A stretch of DNA of 5,214 nt from Armatimonadota bacterium (GTDB taxonomy: Bacteria; Armatimonadota; Chthonomonadetes; Chthonomonadales; Chthonomonadaceae). A program made the translations under genes and the position numbers. The stretch covers positions 1 through 5,214 of the forward strand of contig JAPLCR010000691.1 of NCBI GenBank assembly GCA_026392135.1, in the 5' to 3' direction. Positions 1 through 5,214 of this stretch are shown piece by piece. Below the pieces are notes generated by a model, which was not told where the DNA came from, did not search any database, and saw nothing but the letters and a program-made list of their open reading frames with translations. Positions within the stretch are counted from its first letter, which is position 1. Each line of letters starts with the position of its first letter.

Positions 1-731
1 ATCATCGCGTCTATCCGATGACCACCGATACAAAAATGGTGGCGAAGGTCTTTGAAATGATGCTTTTGCCGCTTTTATACCAGTTTGCCGCAAAGCATGG
101 GCTACGCCTAGAAACGCCAAGTCAACAAAACTTCTATCCCGATATAACCTTTCTCTCGCCCAATAACAACCTCAAGTTCGCAGTAGACATTAAGACCACC
201 TATCGCATTAGCGATACGCAAATAAATGGCATGACTTTGGGAGCGTTCACAGGTTATTTTCGGAATAGGGAAAGTGTCAAGAACACGAAATACCCCTATG
301 GAGAGTATGCGGGACACTATGTTCTAGGTGTTGTCTATTCACGGCATGAACATGAGTTCACCGCCCCAATACCTCTTGCTGAACTAGACACTCTCGCCTC
401 CGTTATATACGACTTCGCCTTTTTCGTTCAACCCAAGTATCGTATCGCTTCTGCGTTACCCGGTAGCGGAAACACGAAGAACATCGGCTCTATCAATAAC
501 CTCTCAGACCTCATGCACGGAAGAGGTTCCTTCGCACAACTTGGGGAGAGCGTCTACGACGATTACTGGATGAACTATTTGACCCAAGATATGGCGGAGA
601 AAATCGACTCTTATCGCCCATATATCAACCTCAAAGGGTATATTGAGTATAAGCGAAAAGGCGCAGAAGTGTTAGAGGTGGTGGACAGCGTAATAGAAAA
701 CGCGCTTTTGCCGCCACAGGAAGTAGAGTAG
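1..731 (+). CDS. EcoRV-like Type II restriction endonuclease (5'-partial, runs off left edge)
   Basis: This is a homodimeric Type II restriction enzyme of the EcoRV fold, predicted to cut GATATC bluntly in a Mg-dependent reaction. Numbering from the ATG at 18, the PD-D/EXK centre is complete: D42 in QQNFYPD, then D57 and K59 in VDIKTTY, matching EcoRV D74, D90 and K92. E13 in KVFEM sits where EcoRV has E45. The R-loop that reads bases in EcoRV (residues 182-186) is identical here: GSGNT at 149-153, within LPGSGNTKNIGS. The C-terminal YW-NY and SYRPYI segments also match, with about 25 extra residues at the end. The ATG at 18 is probably not the start. The frame is open to base 1, and the preceding codons read HRVYP, aligning with KIYP of EcoRV just before its SDTK. 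Roughly 30 residues should lie upstream of the window. The methyltransferase gene follows after five bases. Family assignment is firm; specificity is inferred from the conserved R-loop and the partner enzyme. Confidence 0.95.
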   Translation, partial: HRVYPMTTDTKMVAKVFEMMLLPLLYQFAAKHGLRLETPSQQNFYPDITFLSPNNNLKFAVDIKTTYRISDTQINGMTLGAFTGYFRNRESVKNTKYPYGEYAGHYVLGVVYSRHEHEFTAPIPLAELDTLASVIYDFAFFVQPKYRIASALPGSGNTKNIGSINNLSDLMHGRGSFAQLGESVYDDYWMNYLTQDMAEKIDSYRPYINLKGYIEYKRKGAEVLEVVDSVIENALLPPQEVE

Positions 732-736
732 GTATC

Positions 737-1633
737 ATGTCTATCACCGTACCCCCTATCAAATGTCAGGGCATAAAAACAAAACTACTCCCCGCCATCC
801 GTCCCATCGTTCCTGAACGTATTGAAGGGCGTTGGATAGAGCCGTTCTGCGGTTCAGGAGTGGTCGCTTTTAACTTGTTGCCAGAACGCGCTCTTTTAGC
901 GGATACGAACAGACATATTATCGCCCTATATCAAGCCATACAGGCAGGGCGTATAACGCCGGGTAGCGTACAAGAGTTCTTGAGAGCGGAAGGGGCGGTG
1001 CTAAAAGACAAAGGCGAGGCTCACTACTACGCCGTGCGAGAACGCTTTAACGCCCATAAAGACTCGCTCGATTTTCTCTTTTTGAACCGATCTTGCTTCA
1101 ATGGCGTTATGCGATTTAATCGTAAAGGAGGCTTCAATACCCCTTTTTGTCGCAAGCCAGAGCGTTTTCAACCTGCTTATGTCACGAAAATTGTCAACCA
1201 AGTTCGTTCAGTAGCGCAAATCGTAAGCCGATACGACTGGGTGTTTCGCGTCTCCGACTTCCGTGAGACATTAGCGGAAGCGAAAACAGGCGATTTTGTT
1301 TACGCCGACCCGCCCTACGCAGGGCGGCATACCGACTACTTTAATGGTTGGACATCCGAAGACGAAGAGGTCTTTATACGCCAACTGAAAGGCTTGCCTT
1401 GCACCTTTCTTCTGTCTACATGGCAAGAGAACACTTTTAGGCGCAACCCCGCCATAGATTCGTATTTGTGCGAACCGGGGCTGGTTCGACACACCGTTGA
1501 GCATTTCTATCATGTCGGCTCACAAGAAGAGTTGCGTCACGCTATGACGGAAGCCCTGATTACAAACGCAGAGAGAGTAGGCGCGGCGGAGGCTACCGTT
1601 CGTCCTCGCCAGTTCGCCCTAGAGATGGCATAG
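737..1633 (+). CDS. M.EcoRV-like DNA adenine-N6 methyltransferase (Dam/D12 class)
   Basis: This is the modification partner of the upstream endonuclease. It transfers a methyl group from S-adenosylmethionine to the N6 of adenine, predicted within GATATC (M.EcoRV modifies the first A). At 298 residues it is about the length of M.EcoRV. Motifs run in the alpha-class order: motif X in PPIKCQGIKTKLLP (6-19), the AdoMet-binding motif I in EPFCGSGVVAFN (35-46), acidic D56 in LLADTN, the family-typical segment DFLFLNRSCFNG (112-123), and catalytic motif IV DPPY at 191-194 followed by GRHTDYFNGW. The late EHFYHVGS and EALITN segments also match M.EcoRV. Only five bases separate it from the R stop, so the two genes are probably co-transcribed. 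A purine-rich stretch around 718-732 may serve as ribosome binding site. No controller (C) gene is visible. The TAG stop at 1631-1633 is followed in the same frame by a CarB fragment. Confidence 0.96.
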   Translation: MSITVPPIKCQGIKTKLLPAIRPIVPERIEGRWIEPFCGSGVVAFNLLPERALLADTNRHIIALYQAIQAGRITPGSVQEFLRAEGAVLKDKGEAHYYAVRERFNAHKDSLDFLFLNRSCFNGVMRFNRKGGFNTPFCRKPERFQPAYVTKIVNQVRSVAQIVSRYDWVFRVSDFRETLAEAKTGDFVYADPPYAGRHTDYFNGWTSEDEEVFIRQLKGLPCTFLLSTWQENTFRRNPAIDSYLCEPGLVRHTVEHFYHVGSQEELRHAMTEALITNAERVGAAEATVRPRQFALEMA

Positions 1634-1659
1634 CCCTTCACAAAGGAGATAGTCATCAA
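1625..1659 (+). repeat. Imperfect boundary repeat, copy 1 (end of M gene / start of carB remnant)
   Basis: The sequence runs ATGGCATAG, then CCCTTCACAAAGGAG, then ATAGTCATCAA. It resembles 1847-1886, which spans the carB' stop and the start of the cytochrome gene. From the TAG at 1631 to 1659, 23 of 27 aligned bases match copy 2 with one two-base gap. The upstream ATGGC-TAG also matches, once seven extra bases in copy 2 are allowed for. Part of the match (AAGGAG) could simply reflect a shared Shine-Dalgarno-like string. Confidence 0.45.
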
Positions 1660-1855
1660 CACGCTCTCCACCGACAAACGGATAGAGCGGGAAGCCATTC
1701 AGATACGCCGCGCTTCGGTGGAGGCGGGAGTGCCCTGCCTTACCAGCCTTGACACCGCTAAAGCCCTGCTTCTCTCGCTCGCCACCCGCAAGAAGGGCGC
1801 AAACTTCGCCCTCGCCACAATTGATGAGTATATGGAAGGGCGCGTGATGGCGTAG
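1634..1855 (+). pseudogene. carB: C-terminal remnant of carbamoyl-phosphate synthase large subunit (CarB/PyrAB)
   Basis: The plus-strand frame from the methyltransferase stop to the TAG at 1853-1855 reads as the end of CarB. IVINTLSTDKR is followed by IRRASVEAGVPCLTSLDTA and a short tail ending in GRVMA. INTL, IRR-AVE-G and PCLTSLDTA are hallmark segments of the last part of the MGS-like allosteric domain, close to Bacillus PyrAB as remembered. Intact CarB is about 1,070 residues; only about 70 codons are here, with no ATG and only an internal GTG at 1718 that would start inside the domain. Homology begins around 1643-1655, so the first few codons after 1633 may belong to the neighbouring cassette. 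All ATP-grasp domains are absent, so this piece cannot make carbamoyl phosphate. It is best read as a scar of insertion at the 3' end of carB. A complete carB may lie left of the window or elsewhere. Confidence 0.85.
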
Positions 1856-1886
1856 GGAATAGTCCTTCAAAGGAGGTAGTTATGAA
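1847..1886 (+). repeat. Imperfect boundary repeat, copy 2 (end of carB remnant / start of cytochrome gene)
   Basis: The sequence runs ATGGCGTAG, GGAATAG, TCCTTCAAAGGAGG, then TAGTTATGAA. It is the partner of the segment at 1625-1659. It contains the stop of the carB remnant, the whole 26-base gap and the first codons of the secreted cytochrome-like gene. Its similarity to the M/carB' boundary hints that both junctions share an origin, although convergence on a common ribosome-binding context cannot be excluded. Confidence 0.45.
1869..1876 (+). promoter_or_regulatory. Strong ribosome binding site AAAGGAGG
   Basis: AAAGGAGG is near-perfectly complementary to the 16S rRNA 3' tail. It lies five bases before the ATG at 1882, fixing the start of the secreted cytochrome-like protein just upstream of a good signal peptide. 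Confidence 0.85.
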
Positions 1887-2934
1887 TCGTTTTTTATCTT
1901 CACTCATTGGAATAGCACTACTCACAAGCGTTGGCTCAGTCGCCTACGCCAAGCCGGAGTATGCCCGCGCAGAGAAAAAGCCGTGCAACCACTGCCATGT
2001 GTCTGCTAGCCCTGGAACCTTCGACTCCATTTTGAAGCAGGTACAGCCCACAACGCGAAATAATCGTGGAATGTACTACGAAACGCACAACCACTCCTTA
2101 GTAGGCTATATAGTCAAGCGCTTACCGCAAGAGCGGCTTCTCGCAAAATTTATCTGGGGAGAAGAGCGCGATGACCACCCGCGGCGCATAGCGGTTGGAG
2201 ACGTAAAGGGCGATGGAAAGCCCCGTTTTATCACGCTGCATGAAACTCCCGAAGGCAAGGGGAGTATCCTCAAAGTGAGCCGTTGGGATGGGAAAAGCTA
2301 TGTGACGGAGTTGGAGGAGAAGTCAGAGAGTAGCCCCGATAAACTACAGGTCGGCAAGTACGCAGGAGCCGCAGAACCCGCAGTTATCGTAACGGATAGA
2401 ACCATTTGGGCGTGGAAGGGGAAGAGTTTCAGCCGCAAGGCACTCTCGACACCACGTATTTTGTTGGGGGCAACTACCTTCAGAAACAAGGAAGAGCGCG
2501 TTTTAATTGCTGAATCACCCACCGATATTCGCGCCTACCGTGTCAACTCAAGCGTGACAGGAGACTGGCTTGTAGACGGTGCCGCCGCGCCAAACGCCTC
2601 TAAAGATGTTCAGTGGTTAGCAATGCACGGCTCTCAGGAGACCCTCATTCAGACGGGCATGGATGAACAGGTTGCGGATGGAGGGATACTAGGGTTCTGG
2701 GGTGCATTCCAGTCAGACAAACCCTACATCTACTATGTGAAGGTAGATAGGGACTTCGATGCAAAGGCAGAAAAGGGCTTCGATAAAGATAAAACGCAAA
2801 AAACGATAACGATAAAGCGTGAAAACTTCTACGTCATTATTCTAAACTCAAAAGGTATGGAGGTGTGGGCTTCCGCCCGTCTCGATATGCGCCCGCTTGA
2901 TATTATAATAGACAATGCAAGGGGCGACTGCTAA
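1882..2934 (+). CDS. Secreted mono-haem cytochrome c-like protein with beta-propeller-like domain
   Basis: I do not recognise a named gene. The start is set by the AAAGGAGG site and a classic Sec signal peptide: basic NR, a hydrophobic stretch at about 4-20, and an AYA/KP cleavage site after residue 23. Immediately after comes one c-type haem motif, CNHCH (35-39), then a conserved-looking RNNRGMYYETHNHSL (59-73) in which M64, H69 or H71 could be the distal haem ligand. From about 100 on, the protein shows FG-GAP/VCBS-like, propeller-type sequence. There is a calcium-loop-like DVKGDGKPRF (107-116), and repeated W-GK-Y/F strands (WDGKSY at 135-140, WKGKSF at 178-183). It is predicted to act outside the cytoplasmic membrane, perhaps in electron transfer; the substrate is unknown. 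The frame stops at 350 residues with an abrupt ARGDC end, and a plausible natural C-terminus continues in the next frame. Before the R-M insertion, this gene probably followed carB. Confidence 0.75.
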   Translation: MNRFLSSLIGIALLTSVGSVAYAKPEYARAEKKPCNHCHVSASPGTFDSILKQVQPTTRNNRGMYYETHNHSLVGYIVKRLPQERLLAKFIWGEERDDHPRRIAVGDVKGDGKPRFITLHETPEGKGSILKVSRWDGKSYVTELEEKSESSPDKLQVGKYAGAAEPAVIVTDRTIWAWKGKSFSRKALSTPRILLGATTFRNKEERVLIAESPTDIRAYRVNSSVTGDWLVDGAAAPNASKDVQWLAMHGSQETLIQTGMDEQVADGGILGFWGAFQSDKPYIYYVKVDRDFDAKAEKGFDKDKTQKTITIKRENFYVIILNSKGMEVWASARLDMRPLDIIIDNARGDC

Positions 2935-2989
2935 GGGCAAACTGCGTCAAATGGGTTTCTACGAACTAAGTCAGGAAAAAGAGCAGTAG
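2912..2989 (+). other. Out-of-frame C-terminal tail of the cytochrome-like gene (probable one-base frameshift)
   Basis: The frame used from 1882 ends at the TAA at 2932-2934. The +1 frame is open from 2912 and reads GATAKGKLRQMGFYELSQE, then KEQ and a TAG at 2987-2989. Removing one base of the GGGG run at 2921-2924 joins the two frames as DNARATAKGKLRQ and gives a protein of 368 residues. The resulting gene end would lie 13 bases from the stop of the convergent kinase. The cause may be a sequencing or assembly slip in a homopolymer or a genuine recent mutation. Programmed frameshifting is possible but no known slippery signal is evident. Confidence 0.6.
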
Positions 2990-3002
2990 CTCACAATAGA
3001 CG

Positions 3003-5214
3003 CTAATAATTGAGAATTTGACGCACCTTTTGGACGAGTTCGGTAGGAGTGAAGGGCTTGGGTAGGAACTCAATGCCCTCCTCCAAAACGCCATGATGCA
3101 CTATCTCACTCTCGTTATACCCAGAAATATAGAGCACTTTCAACGATACACCCCGCAGAGCAGTTAAGCGTTCTACCAGCTCGCGCCCATTCATCTGGGG
3201 CATAACTACATCGGTTATCACAAGGTCTATCGGCTCCCGCAGACTCTCCAGCCCCATCAGTGCCTCCAGCCCATTCTCATAAGAGTACACCTGATAGCCT
3301 TGCCGTTCGAGTATCTCTTGCGCCATCTCTCGAATTAGCTCTTCGTCCTCTATCAGTAGGAGATTTCCTCTACCCATAGGCAGAGCCTGTGCCCTCGTTA
3401 CAGGAGCAGGCTCTTCTACACGTTCTGCGGTCTGTATCAGATAGATATAGAATGTCGTTCCCAGCCCTATCTCGCTATAGACGCTAATATGCCCCCCAGC
3501 TTGCTTGATGATTCCGTGGCACGTCGCCAAACCTAAGCCCGTCCCCTTACCAACCTCTTTTGTGGTGAAGAACGGCTCGAAAATGTTCTCCAGAACCTCT
3601 GTCGGAATGCCCTCTCCAGTATCGCTCACCGAAATTCGCACGTAATCGCCGGGCTGTAGTTCGTTTATGTGACGCGTAAACTCTTCGCTGAGGGTCTCTT
3701 TTTGGGTCTCAATCACAAGGCGACCGCCATCTGGCATCGCATCTCGTGCATTGACGGCAAGGTTAATAATGACCTGGTCAAGTTGTCCTGGATCTACCGT
3801 AATAGAGCCGACATTGGGAGAGAGTGACAATTGAATGGGGATATGCTCTCCAATCAGCCGCTCTAGTAGAGGGACAAGGTTACGTAGTAGTTCGTGCGGG
3901 TCTACAGAGCGCGGCTCTATCATCTGCTTACGGGCAAACGCCAGAAGTTGGTGCGTCAAGCCTGCTGCACGGTTCGCCGCCAACAAAATCTGCTGTATTC
4001 CATTATAGCGGCGGTCAGTACTAGGTAAGGTGTCGGATAGCATATCAGCGTAGCCGATAATCACCGTAAGCAGGTTGTTGAAGTCGTGGGCAATCCCTCC
4101 TGCAAGCCTTCCAATGCTCTCCATCTTGAGGGCTTGTCGCAACTGCTCTTCGAGACGTACCCTCTCAGTGATGTCAATTGCAAAACCGCCAAGCGAGTAC
4201 CCTTCCGATTTCCCCTTGAGGCGGAACTTGATAATATCCCATATCTTCACCTCTGGATGGCTTTCGTCGCGGAGAACCTGCTGAACTGGTTCGTCTTGCT
4301 GTACGGCAATAGCATCGTAAATGAGTGTCTGTTCCGCAATCGGCGCATCGTAGACCTCCAAAGCCGTTTTACCCAACCACTCTGGAGCCTCTATACGAGC
4401 TTGCCATCTGCTATTACCGTATACAATTCTGCCCTCTTCGTCCTTAATCCACACCAGAGCCGGAAACGTATCCATAAAGGTTTGAAAGAGGTTCTGCCCA
4501 TAGGCAAGAAGATCCTGTGCCTCAATCTGCTCTGTCATATCCCGTAGAACGACCAGCCCCACCGCCTCACCACTCCACTCAGTAAGAATCGCGATTGCAT
4601 CTACGAAGGCTGTGGTGCCGTTACGGCGCAGGTAGCGTTCTCTTTGGTAGTGCGGATTGGACGCTGCCTCAATGGCTACGCTTCTCTCCTTTGCTAGCGC
4701 GTGGTCATCCGTATGTAGAGTGTCATAAAGACTCATACCTACGAACTCTTCCGGGCTATCATAGCCCAGCATACGTGCTAAAGCGGGGTTTGCAAAAACA
4801 ATAACGCCTTGTTTAATAATATACAGCCCATCTGGAAGCAAATCGATGAGCGTCTTATAACGGTGTTCGCTCTCTTGAAGTTTTCTCTCTGCAGTCTTCC
4901 GTGCCGTCACCTCGCGAAGCATGACAAGCACGCTATCATCATTGTAGACCAGTGCCCTTGCTTCCCAGTCCACTCCCCCATAGTGATACTCCCAGACCTG
5001 TGCCTGCTGTGTTTTAATGGCGAGCCGACACCAGTGTTCTGCTTCATCAACGAGCCACTCTGGTAGGAGTTCGCGTGCATTTTTACCCAAAAATTCGTTT
5101 GGCGAGGCGAATAGGATGGTTCCTTCCGGCGCGTGATAATCCAGAAAATTACCGCTGTTATCCACCATGTAGAGAGCATCGGGGAGGGCTTTCAGCACCG
5201 CTTCGTGCCGTGCC
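3003..5214 (-). CDS. Multi-PAS hybrid sensor histidine kinase with C-terminal receiver (5'-partial, runs off right edge)
   Basis: This is a two-component signalling hybrid kinase. Numbering from the in-frame GTG at 5198, there are three PAS domains (about 2-100, 110-228, 236-346). The second and third end in the usual D-T junctions RDMTEQ and IDITER. Next comes a HisKA dimerisation domain with the phospho-acceptor H371 in GGIAHDFNNLL, of the HPK4 (NtrB-like) type. The ATPase domain has an N-box with N479 and N483, the G1 box SDTGEGIP (525-532), the F-box FEPFF and the G2 box GKGTGLGL (550-557). The receiver (about 611-731) has E617/D618, phospho-acceptor D663 in ITDVVMP, S692 and K714 in LPKP, so it looks active. 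No membrane segment appears in the visible part. The GTG is probably an internal valine: the frame stays open to the window edge, reading ARHEAVLKALPDALY, a typical linker entering a PAS domain. The signal sensed and the output partner are not evident. The gene converges with the cytochrome-like gene. Confidence 0.95.
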   Translation of the reverse strand, partial: ARHEAVLKALPDALYMVDNSGNFLDYHAPEGTILFASPNEFLGKNARELLPEWLVDEAEHWCRLAIKTQQAQVWEYHYGGVDWEARALVYNDDSVLVMLREVTARKTAERKLQESEHRYKTLIDLLPDGLYIIKQGVIVFANPALARMLGYDSPEEFVGMSLYDTLHTDDHALAKERSVAIEAASNPHYQRERYLRRNGTTAFVDAIAILTEWSGEAVGLVVLRDMTEQIEAQDLLAYGQNLFQTFMDTFPALVWIKDEEGRIVYGNSRWQARIEAPEWLGKTALEVYDAPIAEQTLIYDAIAVQQDEPVQQVLRDESHPEVKIWDIIKFRLKGKSEGYSLGGFAIDITERVRLEEQLRQALKMESIGRLAGGIAHDFNNLLTVIIGYADMLSDTLPSTDRRYNGIQQILLAANRAAGLTHQLLAFARKQMIEPRSVDPHELLRNLVPLLERLIGEHIPIQLSLSPNVGSITVDPGQLDQVIINLAVNARDAMPDGGRLVIETQKETLSEEFTRHINELQPGDYVRISVSDTGEGIPTEVLENIFEPFFTTKEVGKGTGLGLATCHGIIKQAGGHISVYSEIGLGTTFYIYLIQTAERVEEPAPVTRAQALPMGRGNLLLIEDEELIREMAQEILERQGYQVYSYENGLEALMGLESLREPIDLVITDVVMPQMNGRELVERLTALRGVSLKVLYISGYNESEIVHHGVLEEGIEFLPKPFTPTELVQKVRQILNY

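Noticed and set aside
580..620. TTGACC as a -35 box for an internal promoter driving the methyltransferase
   Set aside because: No acceptable -10 hexamer was seen at 16-18 bases from it, so the promoter cannot be supported by eye.
1..1633. Transposase, integrase or terminal inverted repeats carrying the R-M unit
   Set aside because: No recombinase gene or convincing terminal repeat is visible in the window; the only boundary signal is the imperfect repeat flanking the carB remnant.
1644..1657. AAGGAG followed by ATC as a translation start for the CarB remnant
   Set aside because: ATC is a very poor start codon, and the same bases encode KEIVI leading into the CarB INT motif, so the Shine-Dalgarno likeness may be coincidental.
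1619..1870. Minus-strand open frame of 83 codons over the M/cytochrome gap
   Set aside because: The opposite strand carries clear CarB C-terminal sequence over the same bases; the minus-strand protein has no recognisable features.
2981..2992. GAGC-AGTA-GCTC inverted repeat between the convergent genes as a terminator
   Set aside because: The stem is only four base pairs with no clear T-run on either side, so it is too weak to call.
4086..4547. Plus-strand open frame of 153 codons antisense to the kinase
   Set aside because: It lies wholly within the PAS3/HisKA coding region of a strong kinase gene and shows no domain, signal or convincing ribosome binding site.

Overview
The window carries a Type II restriction-modification (R-M) pair of the EcoRV family, a C-terminal remnant of carbamoyl-phosphate synthase large subunit (carB/pyrAB), a secreted c-type-cytochrome-like protein with a probable 3' frameshift, and, on the opposite strand, a multi-PAS hybrid histidine kinase. 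All family assignments come from reading motifs and from remembered family sequences; no search was run. The organism is a bacterium of moderate GC that uses strong AAAGGAGG ribosome binding sites and exports proteins through Sec. I cannot name the phylum with confidence. The carB remnant resembles the Bacillus PyrAB type more than E. coli CarB, and the large PAS hybrid kinase fits a free-living environmental bacterium.

Layout, left to right. Bases 1-731 (+) encode an EcoRV-like endonuclease whose 5' end lies left of the window: the frame is open to base 1 and the residues before the first ATG still match EcoRV. Bases 737-1633 (+) encode the cognate M.EcoRV-like adenine-N6 methyltransferase, five bases downstream and in the same direction. 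Bases 1634-1855 (+) hold about 70 codons of the CarB C-terminal allosteric domain, with no start codon and in the same frame as the methyltransferase, directly after its TAG stop. Bases 1882-2934 (+) encode a secreted protein with one CXXCH haem site followed by beta-propeller-like sequence. Its reading frame appears broken by one base near 2921-2924, and the natural C-terminus probably ends at 2989. Bases 3003-5214 (-) encode the hybrid kinase, which converges on the cytochrome gene and runs off the right edge.

How the parts relate. The R and M genes form a self-contained defence unit predicted to cut and protect GATATC. The carB scrap behind them suggests the unit entered the genome at the 3' end of carB, with the cytochrome gene being the old downstream neighbour of carB. 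A short imperfect repeat at the M/carB' boundary and again at the carB'/cytochrome boundary may mark the recombination. The kinase is unrelated to the R-M unit as far as the sequence shows. No RNA genes, CRISPR arrays, transposases or convincing terminators were seen, and no stretch over 300 bases lacks coding sequence or a gene remnant.
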